Below, one piece after another: positions 1 to 8,611 of a DNA stretch of 64,000 nt (position 1 is the first letter of the stretch; every line of letters starts with the position of its first letter). The notes below the pieces were generated by a model, which made no database searches, was not told where the DNA came from, and saw only the letters and a program-made list of their open reading frames with translations. This DNA is from Paenibacillus pabuli. Lineage in GTDB: Bacteria; Bacillota; Bacilli; Paenibacillales; Paenibacillaceae. The position numbers were made by a program, and so were the translations under genes. The stretch lies in contig NZ_CP073714.1 of assembly GCF_023101145.1 (NCBI RefSeq), forward strand, positions 1,302,001-1,366,000, read 5' to 3'.

Positions 1-2844
1 AAGATCGTACCGGGTCAGGGCCATGGGTTTACAGGAACGGCATCCGAGGTTGCCAATGCGGAGGCATGGGCCTTCCTTGATGAACATGTGAAGAACCGGA
101 TTGTTACGGAGCCAATTATTTTCAAAAACAATCCCGAAGACACTTCGCCTGGAGATGAAGAGGAGGAAGAAGAAAAACAGTTGATTGAGAAGGTCATCGC
201 CAGCAAGCTGCCGAGCGACGATGCAGCGATTGACAGCGGGAAGCCTGATCTGAATTTCAATCAGGCCACGGGCTCCAGCACCGGATTACTCAGCATCTCT
301 TCCACTTCATCCACCAAGAAATATGTGTATTTTAAATTCGATATGACCGGAAATGAGTCTGAAGGAGATCGGTATCGATTGCGGATTGCCGCCAAAAAAG
401 GCACGTCGAATATCGATACAGAGTTGTCTCTTTACGGTTTGAATGAAACAGACTGGAACGAATCATCGTTAACCTGGTCGAATGCTCCGGTTCAAAGTCT
501 CAGCGAAGCTTCGCTCGTTGGCAAATTCCAGGTCACGGCAGATCGTAATGGAAGCCCAGCCGTCTATGAAGTTGATGTAACCAATTATGTGAAGAGTCGT
601 CCAGATGCGGGGCAGGTTGCATTTTTGCTTGGGGACGCCGGATCAACAGGCGTTTCCGTGAACGTATACACCAAGGAAGCCAACGGAACAAGCAATCCGC
701 GTCCACAGTTAGCAGTCATTGCTTTAATCGAAGAAGGCAGTGACACGCAGTCACCCGAATGGGAGCAGGGAGCCGAGCTTGAGATTCGTAACTGGGGGAC
801 GGATTTTGCGGAACTAAGATGGCCAGCTGCCAGCGATGATACAGCTGTATCTGCCTACCGGATATATCGGGATGGAATTATGCTGGCCGAACAAGGTAAG
901 CAGTCATATCATGACAGCGGACTTACAGCTGGAACATCGTACACGTATCAAGTGAGGGCGATTGACGAGGCCGGCAACGTCAGCAGTGCTCTATCAACCG
1001 ATATGACCACGCTTGCCGTTCCGATATCATCCCTGCCGGTTGTTTCCGTCTCGGCAAGCGGCAGCGATGGCAACCTGGCGACCAATACCATCGACAATAA
1101 CAGCTATACACGCTGGTCTGTTGCCGGAGAGGGGCAGTGGATCACGTTTGATCTGGGGCAGGCGCAGCAAGTCGGCTATGTTGGTGTTGGTTTTTACAAA
1201 GGGGATGTCAGGAAAACCTTCTTTGAGATAGAAACGTCTGTTGATGGAGATCATTGGACCCAGGTATATGGCGGAGAAAGCAGTGGGGATACAACAGAGA
1301 TGCAGGCATTTGATATCCCGGACACTTCTGCACGTTATCTACGGATCACCGGGCATGGGAATTCGGATTCAAGTATTTATACGAGCTTGACCGATGTGCA
1401 TCTGTATGCCCCTTTTGCCGGGGAAGGGACCCCTGTTGCACTGATTCCATACATTGAGCCCCAACCGCCGGAGGGGACGGTGCCCTTTATCGCTCCTGGT
1501 CTAACGGAGACAGATGGTACACCACATGCTGTCCATTCTCCACATGCAGTAACTGGACGTACGATTGATGTACGGGATTATGGAGCAGATCTGGCTGATA
1601 ATACGATTGATGACCGACCAGCAATACAGGCTGCCATTGATGAGGCCAGCGTTGGTGATGAGGTGTTTTTGCCTAATGGAGTGTACAATTTGTTGTCCGG
1701 GCCGGATGGAACCACCAACCTGATGCTCAAATCCGGGGTGAACCTGAGAGGAGAGAGCAGTGAAGGAACCGTGCTCAAAACATCGCTTGATCAGGTGACG
1801 GGCAGCGCCGTCCTGAAAGCATCGGCTCAGCATAGCATTCTCGTATCCAACATGACCATAACTTCATCCTGGTCCGGCAGTTACACGACGGATCACAAAT
1901 CCAACAATCCCTCCGCAGGAGGGCCGGATAGCATGATCCATATTGCCAACTATGGTGAGGCTCCATCGTATGACATTACGATCGATGGCGTGATTGTGGA
2001 GAAATTCAAACGCATGGCTATCCGCATCGAACACAGCCGAGATGTTGTTGTGAAGCATGCAACATTCCGCAATGCAACAGATCTGGGCCCTGGAGGTTCA
2101 GGCTACGGTATTTCCATTCAGGGAACGGCCAAGACTGATCGGCTCGGCTTTGACAATGATACGATATGGAATGTGGTGGAAGATAGCACGTTTGAGGGGC
2201 CTTATCTCAGACATGGAGCGTTGATCCAGTTTGTGGCCCATAATAACGTGCTGCGTGGCAATACTTTTAACGGAACGAAGCTGGATGCGATTGATCTTCA
2301 TGGTGAACTGGAGTATTTGAATGAAATCTCCGGCAATGTGATTACGGATGTGCTGACAGGCGCAGGGATTGGACTTGGCAATACAGGGGGTTCAGCACCC
2401 AGCAACCACAGCAAGTCGGGCAAAGGAAACTACATTCATGATAATACGATCACGAACAGCCAAATCGGCATCTCGGTAACCATGGGCACCCCGGATACTT
2501 TAATCGAGGATAATTTCATCGAGAATACAACCACGATTGCCGATGCGGCAGGAATTAAAGTACTGAACGGACCGGGCACAGTAATACGCGGCAATGTGAT
2601 CCGTAACAATACCGCTAGCGGTTACTGGGGTGTCTGGCTTGAGCGCGACAAAGGCGATGCCGGAGCGGGCAACATCGGCGAAGGAAACCCCGAGAATGTG
2701 TTGATTGAAAATAACCGAATTGAAGGTAACACAAATGGAATCGGACTCTTTGCCGGAGTCGACATTCTGCTGAAGGCCAACATTCTAAACAATGTGAATG
2801 AGGACTACTACAAAGCAGCAGGTGTTACCGTTACCGAGTTATAA
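1..2844 (+). CDS. Large secreted multidomain protein, 5' end cut off (esterase tail + DNRLRE + FN3 + F5/8C + beta-helix)
   Basis: The reading frame is open from base 1, so the gene starts outside the window and 947 residues are visible. The first ~30 residues (GQGHGFTGTASEVANAEAW) look like the C-terminal end of an alpha/beta-hydrolase esterase, with a GHGF catalytic-histidine motif. Next come a DNRLRE/CBM96-like module (about residues 85-245; DWNESSLTW is typical), an FN3 domain (about 255-340), an F5/8 type C discoidin module (about 350-470), and a pectate-lyase-3-like right-handed beta-helix (about 515-945; opens VRDYGADLADNT and has many N-x-I turn repeats). This architecture suits an extracellular enzyme on plant polysaccharide, such as esterase plus lyase/hydrolase. 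Substrate is inferred only. The internal GTG at 88 is not the true start because coding continues upstream. Confidence 0.85.
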   Translation, partial: KIVPGQGHGFTGTASEVANAEAWAFLDEHVKNRIVTEPIIFKNNPEDTSPGDEEEEEEKQLIEKVIASKLPSDDAAIDSGKPDLNFNQATGSSTGLLSISSTSSTKKYVYFKFDMTGNESEGDRYRLRIAAKKGTSNIDTELSLYGLNETDWNESSLTWSNAPVQSLSEASLVGKFQVTADRNGSPAVYEVDVTNYVKSRPDAGQVAFLLGDAGSTGVSVNVYTKEANGTSNPRPQLAVIALIEEGSDTQSPEWEQGAELEIRNWGTDFAELRWPAASDDTAVSAYRIYRDGIMLAEQGKQSYHDSGLTAGTSYTYQVRAIDEAGNVSSALSTDMTTLAVPISSLPVVSVSASGSDGNLATNTIDNNSYTRWSVAGEGQWITFDLGQAQQVGYVGVGFYKGDVRKTFFEIETSVDGDHWTQVYGGESSGDTTEMQAFDIPDTSARYLRITGHGNSDSSIYTSLTDVHLYAPFAGEGTPVALIPYIEPQPPEGTVPFIAPGLTETDGTPHAVHSPHAVTGRTIDVRDYGADLADNTIDDRPAIQAAIDEASVGDEVFLPNGVYNLLSGPDGTTNLMLKSGVNLRGESSEGTVLKTSLDQVTGSAVLKASAQHSILVSNMTITSSWSGSYTTDHKSNNPSAGGPDSMIHIANYGEAPSYDITIDGVIVEKFKRMAIRIEHSRDVVVKHATFRNATDLGPGGSGYGISIQGTAKTDRLGFDNDTIWNVVEDSTFEGPYLRHGALIQFVAHNNVLRGNTFNGTKLDAIDLHGELEYLNEISGNVITDVLTGAGIGLGNTGGSAPSNHSKSGKGNYIHDNTITNSQIGISVTMGTPDTLIEDNFIENTTTIADAAGIKVLNGPGTVIRGNVIRNNTASGYWGVWLERDKGDAGAGNIGEGNPENVLIENNRIEGNTNGIGLFAGVDILLKANILNNVNEDYYKAAGVTVTEL

Positions 2845-2854
2845 AGGATTAGAA

Positions 2855-3081
2855 CAAGTAGCCTGGCAGGCGTCTAAGTTGAAGCTCAATTGTACACCTA
2901 AACGGAGAGTGCAGAACCAATTTGAAGAAGCGTAGCGTTCGCCTTTATCCCCGGATTTTTCCCTTAAATAAGGGAATGATGAAAATCTGGGGATAAGAGC
3001 GATCGGAAAATGGTACTGCAATCGGAGTGATAAGGTGTAACATTTATAGTTCAACTTATGTAGCCTGATGGGCTACTTTTT
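2855..3081. repeat. Long self-complementary intergenic element (candidate structured RNA or repeat)
   Basis: The 337-base gap between genes folds on itself at many levels. TAAGTTGAA (2875-2883) pairs with 3050-3058. The segment at 2891-2899 pairs with 3033-3042. TGCAGAACCAATTT (2910-2923) pairs with 3007-3020 with two mismatches. TTATCCCC (2945-2952) pairs with 2989-2996, GGATTTT with 2982-2988, and CCCTTA (2961-2966) with 2969-2974. It ends in a short terminator-like hairpin at 3060-3081. The nested pairing covers nearly 190 bases, too much for a simple terminator. I recall similar palindromic intergenic repeats in Paenibacillus but cannot confirm identity. Confidence 0.6.
3060..3081 (+). 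terminator. Rho-independent terminator
   Basis: GTAGCC (3060-3065) pairs with GGCTAC (3071-3076) around a five-base loop and is followed by TTTTT. It lies at the 3' edge of the palindromic element, downstream of the beta-helix protein gene. Confidence 0.6.
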
Positions 3082-3181
3082 GTTATGAATCATTGATTTA
3101 AGATTCATTAAAGGTTTGTCCTCTACCATGGTTTCATAAGCCTAAGATGCTTAACAGAAACCAAGAAGGAGGATTCATCAT

Positions 3182-5164
3182 TTGAATAGTTTACTACGTA
3201 AAGTTGCAGTAACGGCCTTGTCCGTGACGATGGTAACAACATCTTCTTTTGCTTTGATAGGAAGCCCGAACGCAGCGTTTGCAGCGGAGGATACAAGTAC
3301 CAGCACAGGTGTCACGCAAGCCTATGAATCGTTGTTCCAGACGGACAACGTTATTGATGTGAATGTTACGATTGATGATGCAGACTGGAAGAGCATGCTC
3401 GAAAGCCCGCTGGATAAGGATTATAAGAAGGTAAGTGTGGAAGTGGACGGCAACAAGCTGGATAACGTAGGTTTCTCCACCAAAGGTAATCTGACTTTGA
3501 AAGCCGTTGCCTCTAATGAAGATTCGGATCGTTACAGCTTCAGACTGAAGTTTGATAAATATGATAAAACACAAACCTTGCTCGGCTTGGACAAAATGGT
3601 CCTGAACAACAACTACGCTGATCCATCATACATGCGTGAAGTTCTTCACTATGAAGCACTGCGCAGCATTGGCATGGATGCACCGATGACGAATTACGTC
3701 AATCTGTACGTTAACGGTGAACTGGTTGGTTTCTATACCGGCGTTGAAGCGGTGGATGACAGCTACCTGGAGCGCAACTATGGTGAAGATTATGAGGACG
3801 GCGTCCTCTACGATACAGACGAGAAGAGTTACCTGCAATATTCAGAAGGCAGCGACTACAGTACGATCACGAAGGACTTGGGTACGGATAAGGACAAAAC
3901 CAACCTCAAAAACTTCATTAAAACGCTGAATGATATGCCTGAAGGCGAAAAAGGCGATATTGAGAGCGTGCTGGACGTGGATTCGGCGCTGAAATATATC
4001 GCGGGCAACATGGTCTTTGGCAACTATGACAGCTATAGCGGCGACAAAGGGCATAACTACATGCTCTACGGCGATGCGGATGGCAAATTCACAGTTGTAC
4101 CTTGGGACTTTAACATGTCCTTTAATGGATACTCCGGTGGAGGCGGACGTGGAACAACAGGTTCAACGACGAACACCAACGCAACGAACGTATCTGTAGA
4201 CGAGCCAGTCTTGGGCATTAGCATGGAAAATGTACCGATGATCAACAACCTGTTGGCCGTGCCTGAGTATAAGGAAAAATACTTGAGTTACGTCAATGAG
4301 TTGACGGATTATCTGGAAGGCATCCATGACCGTATCACAGGCCTGGCTGACATCATTCGTCCATATGTAGAAGCAGATCCAACGAAATTCTACACCACAG
4401 AGCAGTTTGAATCCAACATTGCATACTCTGCCAACGCTGATGCAGCAGGCGGTATGGGTGGCATGGGTGGTACACCACCCGAAGGGTTCGAAGGCATGAC
4501 ACCGCCAGAGGGCATGGAAGGTATGACGCCTCCGGAAGGTTTTGAGGGGATGACCCCACCGGATGGAACAACCCCACCGACACAGCCAGATGGTACGGCG
4601 GGAACAGGAACAACAGACAGCACAGGCAATACCCAGACACGTCCTGGCGGTAACTTTGGCGGAGGCATGGGCTCCATGGCAGCGGGATCGCTGACCACGT
4701 TTGCACTGAACCGACTTGCCAATCTGCAAGAACAGCTGGGGCGTGAAGTAACGCCTTTGCCTGAGACCTCAGAAAATACAGGTACGGATAACGGAACAGA
4801 AACAACAGACAAAGTGATCACTGTAACCCTAGATGGCAAATCAGTCACGTTCCCGGATCAAGACCCATTGCAGCAAAACGGACGAGTGATGGTACCGGTG
4901 AACGCCATCCTTGAAGCTATGGGTGCAGAAGTAACGTGGGACAAAACAGCGAAAACCGTAACCGTCGTTCTGAATGACCAGACGCTTGTGCTCCAGATCG
5001 GAAGCAGCACGGCAACGGTGAATGGTGAAACGCTCGAAATTGATGCACCAGCCATTATCAAAAAAAGTCGCACGCTTGTGCCAGTACGCTTCATCTCTGA
5101 AGGACTGGGACTGACCGTGGATTGGGATCAAACGGCTGCACAAGTCACACTTACATCCAAATAA
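3182..5164 (+). CDS. cotH: Secreted CotH-family protein kinase with Gly/Met/Pro repeats and C-terminal stalk domain
   Basis: 660 residues. The start is TTG at 3182, nine bases after AGAAGGAGG (3164-3172). A signal peptide covers residues 1-35 (cleavage near AFA-AED). The CotH kinase-like domain (about 45-420) shows MVLNNNYADPSYMRE and, later, VVPWDFNMSF, matching the conserved asparagine-rich and metal-binding motifs of CotH kinases. A low-complexity GMGGMGG/GMTPPEG repeat (about 420-490) precedes a copper-amine-oxidase-N-like stalk domain (about 545-660; VPVNAILEAMGAEVTWD and VPVRFISEGLGLTVDWD). CotH enzymes phosphorylate spore-coat or secreted proteins. The stalk domain suggests anchoring to the envelope, which is inference. 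The gene appears monocistronic, ending at a strong hairpin. Confidence 0.85.
   Translation: MNSLLRKVAVTALSVTMVTTSSFALIGSPNAAFAAEDTSTSTGVTQAYESLFQTDNVIDVNVTIDDADWKSMLESPLDKDYKKVSVEVDGNKLDNVGFSTKGNLTLKAVASNEDSDRYSFRLKFDKYDKTQTLLGLDKMVLNNNYADPSYMREVLHYEALRSIGMDAPMTNYVNLYVNGELVGFYTGVEAVDDSYLERNYGEDYEDGVLYDTDEKSYLQYSEGSDYSTITKDLGTDKDKTNLKNFIKTLNDMPEGEKGDIESVLDVDSALKYIAGNMVFGNYDSYSGDKGHNYMLYGDADGKFTVVPWDFNMSFNGYSGGGGRGTTGSTTNTNATNVSVDEPVLGISMENVPMINNLLAVPEYKEKYLSYVNELTDYLEGIHDRITGLADIIRPYVEADPTKFYTTEQFESNIAYSANADAAGGMGGMGGTPPEGFEGMTPPEGMEGMTPPEGFEGMTPPDGTTPPTQPDGTAGTGTTDSTGNTQTRPGGNFGGGMGSMAAGSLTTFALNRLANLQEQLGREVTPLPETSENTGTDNGTETTDKVITVTLDGKSVTFPDQDPLQQNGRVMVPVNAILEAMGAEVTWDKTAKTVTVVLNDQTLVLQIGSSTATVNGETLEIDAPAIIKKSRTLVPVRFISEGLGLTVDWDQTAAQVTLTSK
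4481..4566 (+). repeat. In-frame 27-nt tandem repeats within cotH
   Basis: About three tandem units of 27 nt encode E-G-[FM]-E-G-M-T-P-P, following a GGMGGMGG run. They form a flexible linker between the kinase and stalk domains and are a likely site of length variation between strains. Confidence 0.7.
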
Positions 5165-5206
5165 GCAATTTCTCCGGTAGAGTAACGTTGTTCTATGGAG
5201 AACGAG

Positions 5207-5241
5207 AAAAGGGATTCGATGGTCAGATCGAATCCCTTTTT
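5207..5241. terminator. Strong bidirectional terminator between convergent genes
   Basis: GGGATTCGAT (5211-5220) pairs perfectly with ATCGAATCCC (5227-5236). The stem is preceded by AAAA and followed by TTTTT, so it can stop the cotH transcript and the opposing oxidoreductase transcript. Confidence 0.9.
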
Positions 5242-5315
5242 GCTCTGCTTTTTCAGGTGTTGCCTCTTAGACGGAGCGTACATCCAGCAAAATCCGGCCT
5301 CGTCCATGTCTGGCC

Positions 5316-6206
5316 TCACTCTTGGCATGCTTGATTAGCCGCACTTAAAGGGAAAATGGAATCAATTTCTGGACGCAGGGAACCGTCAGCCATAAGCTGG
5401 GCAATTGTCTTCAGATCATCCGATGTAGGGAATTGGGAATTAAACTTGGCAGTAACACGATACTGTTCTGCTTTTTCGGCAGAAGGCAGTTGAGTCAACG
5501 ATACAAATGTACCTCCACGTTTCAGAACACCCCATGAGCGATCTTCGATTTCTCCACCGACCGATTCAACAACCAGATCAACATTGCTTACCTGCTCTTC
5601 AAACAAGGATGTCTTGTAATCAATCACTTGGTCTGCACCCAGTGAAGCAACAAAATCAACATTAGCACCGGAAGCTGTAGCAATGACGTGAGCGCCTTTC
5701 CATTTGGCCAGCTGCACTGCGTATTGTCCGACACCACCCGCAGCAGCATGGATCAGCACCGTTTGTCCGGCTTCCAGCTCACCTTCAGTGAACAGCGCTT
5801 TCCATGCAGCTTCGGCTCCGCCTTTAATGGTTGCAGCATCTTCAAAACTTAGACCGTCCGGCATATGCACCAGATCCTGAGCAGGAGCAATGCCATATTC
5901 CGCATAACTTCCGGTTACATTGCCAAAAACGCGATCACCCGGCTGGAAGTTGTCGACGCCATCGCCCACGGATTCTACGATGCCAGACATGGTCGTTCCA
6001 GGTGTATAAGGCAGCTTTTTGACAAACACATTCTGCAACCAGCCGTTACGAATTTTCCAGTCCAGCGGGATAGATCCAGCATACTGAATACGTACCAAAA
6101 CTTCCCCGGCTGCTGGCTTGGGCCGCTGGACTTCCTGTTCAAATTGTAATGTCTCTGGGTCACCGTATTGATGAACTTGAATAGCTTTCATTGTGGATAT
6201 ATGCAT
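5316..6206 (-). pseudogene. Zinc-independent MDR (quinone oxidoreductase-like) gene with a C-terminal frameshift
   Basis: Medium-chain reductase of the NADPH:quinone oxidoreductase type. It has the groES-like N-terminal part and a Rossmann fold with VLIHAAAGGVGQYAVQLAK (NADP-binding AAGGVG). I place the start at ATG 6206 (MHISTMKAIQ), which has GGAG ten bases upstream; the frame is open further but without support. The frame closes early at 5316 after SAANQACQE. Another frame immediately afterwards encodes HAKSEARHGRGRILLDV and stops at 5267, exactly the C-terminus expected for this family (RHGRGRILLDV). About 20 residues are therefore lost through an indel near 5330. Either the gene is recently damaged or the base call is wrong. 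A MarR-like remnant lies just upstream. Confidence 0.75.
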
Positions 6207-6234
6207 TGTGTATTCGCTCCAATCGTTAAGAGAT

Positions 6235-6357
6235 TTAGGATAAGGATGAATCAACCTGTGCAGCGATTTTCTGGGTAAGAGATAGCAGCAGGTTCTTCTC
6301 TTCATCGGAAAGGCCTGCCGTAGTGATTTGCTCCACTTCGCACCAGGCGGCATTCAC
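6235..6357 (-). pseudogene. Remnant of a MarR-family regulator (C-terminal ~40 residues)
   Basis: Reading from a GTG at 6357 to a stop at 6235 gives a ~40-residue peptide containing VEQITTAGLSDEEKNLLLSL and ending AAQVDSSLS. The 'glt/sdeE...LLxLL.KI' pattern is typical of MarR C-termini. The DNA-binding part is absent and a stop lies immediately upstream. It directly precedes the frameshifted oxidoreductase on the same strand, a common MarR-MDR pairing. The family call rests on a short stretch. Confidence 0.4.
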
Positions 6358-6437
6358 TTAATATGTGGCTGGCAACATAATTTGATATTTCATTTTTATT
6401 TTGCTTTTTTATGGCTTCAGACATGATTAAGTTTGTT

Positions 6438-6459
6438 CAGAATCTGATTCTGGTACAAT
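6438..6459 (+). promoter_or_regulatory. Perfect palindrome abutting an extended -10 promoter
   Basis: CAGAATC-T-GATTCTG (6438-6452) is a perfect inverted repeat with a one-base centre. It overlaps the TG of an extended -10 element (TGG TACAAT, 6451-6459), with a weak TTGTTC -35 at 6433-6438. The position is ideal for a repressor of the acetyltransferase gene that starts at 6482. A MarR-type protein is plausible given the MarR remnant nearby. Confidence 0.5.
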
Positions 6460-6481
6460 AAGGGAAAAGGAGGGAACACAT

Positions 6482-7126
6482 ATGGCTCCCGATAAAACAA
6501 AACTTTTCCCCAACGAGAACATTCGCACCGTTTGTTATATTCAGAATTTGCCGCCGCGCCCCAATGTGGACATCGGTGACTATACCTACTACAGCGACAA
6601 CAGTCGTCCCCCAGAGCAATTTTATGACCGCATTCAGCATCACTATGATTTCCTGGGTGATCGTCTGGTGATCGGCAAGTTTTGTGCTATTGCCGAAGGC
6701 GTGACATTCATTATGAATGGTGCCAATCATCGGATGGAGGGCATGACGACCTATCCTTTTAATATTTTTGGTGGTGGTTGGGAGAGAGTAACCCCTACAC
6801 TGGATCAGCTGCCTTTTAAGGGAGATACTGTATTGGGGAATGACGTCTGGATTGGACAAAATGTAACCATTATGCCGGGTGTCACCATTGGAGACGGTGC
6901 CATCGTTGCTTCCAATGCGACAGTCACCAGGGACATCGAGCCTTACAGTATTGTGGGTGGCAATCCGGCAAAGCCTATCAAAAAGCGATTTGATGACGAT
7001 ATCATTGCTTTACTGCTGGAACTGAAATGGTGGGATCAGGATGAGGTGTGGCTGGACGCACATTTGGAAGAACTGGTCTCTACATATGATCCGCAGACAT
7101 TGCGTGAGCTGCTGAAGAACAAGTAG
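6482..7126 (+). CDS. Vat/CatB-type xenobiotic O-acetyltransferase
   Basis: 214 residues, preceded by AAAAGGAGGG eight bases before the ATG. Left-handed beta-helix hexapeptide protein of the streptogramin A / xenobiotic acetyltransferase group. Diagnostic blocks are IGKFCAIAEGVTFIMNGANH (contains the catalytic histidine), TYPFNIFGGGWE, GNDVWIGQNVTIMPGVTIGD and YSIVGGNPAKPIKKRF. Family enzymes transfer acetyl from acetyl-CoA to a hydroxyl of an antibiotic, giving resistance to streptogramin A or chloramphenicol. Whether this one confers resistance cannot be told from sequence. The upstream palindrome suggests inducible expression. A terminator follows at 7169-7200. Confidence 0.85.
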   Translation: MAPDKTKLFPNENIRTVCYIQNLPPRPNVDIGDYTYYSDNSRPPEQFYDRIQHHYDFLGDRLVIGKFCAIAEGVTFIMNGANHRMEGMTTYPFNIFGGGWERVTPTLDQLPFKGDTVLGNDVWIGQNVTIMPGVTIGDGAIVASNATVTRDIEPYSIVGGNPAKPIKKRFDDDIIALLLELKWWDQDEVWLDAHLEELVSTYDPQTLRELLKNK

Positions 7127-7168
7127 AGACGGCGTACGTGAATTGATTTGCAAAAAAACGAAGCAATG

Positions 7169-7200
7169 GCTGGTTCCTGACGGAGCCAGCTTATTTATTT
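7169..7200 (+). terminator. Rho-independent terminator after the acetyltransferase
   Basis: GCTGGTTCC (7169-7177) pairs with GGAGCCAGC (7182-7190, one G-T pair) across a TGAC loop, then TTATTTATTT. Confidence 0.75.
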
Positions 7201-7258
7201 TGAAGTCCATATGCTCATCATCACCATCATAATTCATGAAACCTTGCATACCCACGCC

Positions 7259-7282
7259 AAGCCCCTGGATGGAAGAGGTCAA
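7259..7282 (+). repeat. 24-bp perfect direct repeat, left copy
   Basis: The 24 bases are identical to 31149-31172; the flanking bases differ on both sides. The core reads AAGCCCCTGGATGGAAGAGG. The two copies bracket the whole fructan-utilisation region (about 23.9 kb), and homology to the cotH stalk domain begins immediately after this copy. Confidence 0.9.
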
Positions 7283-7430
7283 ACGGAACAGGAACGACAG
7301 ACAAAACGATTAACGTAACCCTGGATGGCAAAACAATTACGTTCCCGGATCAGGACCCGTTAGAGAAAAGCGGCCGAGTGAGTGATGGTACCTGTAAACG
7401 CCATTCTTGAAGCTGTGGGTGCGAAAGTGT
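7283..7430 (+). pseudogene. Decayed fragment of a stalk-domain (copper-amine-oxidase-N-like) gene
   Basis: The DNA closely matches cotH 4790-4935. It encodes NGTGTTDKTINVTLDGK, then TFPDQDP, then after a GTGA duplication (frame change) VPVNAILEAVGA. It has no start, signal peptide or C-terminal half. The divergence from cotH shows it comes from a paralogue rather than a fresh copy. It fills much of the 407-base gap before the LacI gene; the rest holds the acetyltransferase terminator and the lacI promoter. Confidence 0.8.
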
Positions 7431-7470
7431 GTGAGATATAAAATTGTTGATTTAATGTTTTCGAAAAAAT

Positions 7471-7500
7471 ATTGAAACGTTTCCAATTAGGTGTTATTAT
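7471..7500 (+). promoter_or_regulatory. Promoter with embedded LacI-type operator
   Basis: -35 TTGAAA (7472-7477), a 17-base spacer and -10 TATTAT (7495-7500). The pseudo-palindrome ATTGAAACGTTTCCAAT (7471-7487) covers the -35 and matches the operators at 8612 and 8652, so the downstream LacI protein probably represses itself. Confidence 0.75.
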
Positions 7501-7533
7501 GAATTCCATCAGAGAGATAGGCGGGGGGGTTAG

Positions 7534-8502
7534 ATGTCAAGTATTAAAGATGTAGCCAGCTTAGCTGGTGTAGCTGTGGGAACCGTGTCCCGTGTTATTA
7601 ACAATTCGGGCGCCGTTAAACCCGCAACACGCAGAAAAGTCGAGAAGGCCATACAAGAGTTGAATTATATCCCTAATGAGATTGCCCGAAATTTCAAAAT
7701 GCGGAAGTCCAAGATGGTAGCCCTGCTGCTCCCGAGTATCTGGCATCCTTTTTTTTCCGAACTGGCTTATTACATTGAAGATGAGCTGGATCGGGAAGGT
7801 TTCAAGCTCATGCTGTGCAATAGCGGTGGCAAACCTGAAAAGGAATTATATTATCTTGATATGCTCCAGCAAAACAAAGTGGCGGGTATTGTCGGCATTA
7901 CGTACAACGATATCGAAAATTACGTCAGCAATGACATTCCGATTGTCAGTATCGACAGACACTTCAACAAGAAAATCACATGTGTTACGTCGGACAATTA
8001 TGAAGGAGGGCGTCTGGCGTTAAGGGAACTTGTCAAAGCAGGAGCCAAAAAACCGGCTTTTATGGGGAGTGTCACTTCTGTTTTCAGTGAAACCATGAAT
8101 CGGAGAGAAGGTTTCATTCAGGAAGCCAGAACCATGGGGGTTGACTACGTTGTATACGAGAAGCCAGACCCGGTTTTGGACGATGATGCCTATTATGATG
8201 AGTTTCTAAAAGAGCATGGGGATGTGGATGGTATTTTTGCCATTACGGATATGTTCGCCGCCAAATATATAGAAAGAGCCGGCAGGCAGGGCATTAGCGT
8301 TCCGGAGGATGTAAAGGTCATCGGATATGATGGCATTCAGGATCATCCTTATTTCCATCCAATATTGTCAACGATCAGACAACCTGTAGAGGAGATGGCA
8401 CGTACGACGATCAGGCTGCTCTACAAAAAGATCGATGGGGAAACATTGGACCGGGAAGTTTATCGTCTTCCAGTCCTATTTAGACAAGGTGAAACGACTT
8501 GA
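7534..8502 (+). CDS. LacI-family repressor of the left fructan arm
   Basis: 322 residues, ATG after a G-rich ribosome-binding site. N-terminal HTH with hinge (IKDVASLAGVAVGTVSRVIN, residues 4-23, then YIPNEIARNF), followed by a periplasmic-binding-protein-like effector domain ending LFRQGETT. It is the first gene of the island and is followed by a terminator at 8571-8602 and by two operators identical in core to the one in its own promoter. It most likely represses itself and the ABC/GH32 operon starting near 8.7 kb and is released by a fructose-containing sugar. The ligand is inferred from context. Confidence 0.85.
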   Translation: MSSIKDVASLAGVAVGTVSRVINNSGAVKPATRRKVEKAIQELNYIPNEIARNFKMRKSKMVALLLPSIWHPFFSELAYYIEDELDREGFKLMLCNSGGKPEKELYYLDMLQQNKVAGIVGITYNDIENYVSNDIPIVSIDRHFNKKITCVTSDNYEGGRLALRELVKAGAKKPAFMGSVTSVFSETMNRREGFIQEARTMGVDYVVYEKPDPVLDDDAYYDEFLKEHGDVDGIFAITDMFAAKYIERAGRQGISVPEDVKVIGYDGIQDHPYFHPILSTIRQPVEEMARTTIRLLYKKIDGETLDREVYRLPVLFRQGETT

Positions 8503-8570
8503 TGGTTCCTGAGAACAAAATGCTGTACCCCTTTAATTAGTTTAGAAAAACATCAGCAGCCACGGCCGCT

Positions 8571-8602
8571 TCACCGGGTGGATTAGCCGGGTGACGTTTT
8601 TC
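8571..8602 (+). terminator. Terminator between lacI and the ABC/GH32 operon
   Basis: TCACC-GG pairs with CC-GGGTGA with one bulged base, and a TTTTT run follows. It separates the regulator transcript from the operon. Confidence 0.65.
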
Positions 8603-8611
8603 TCATGTTGA

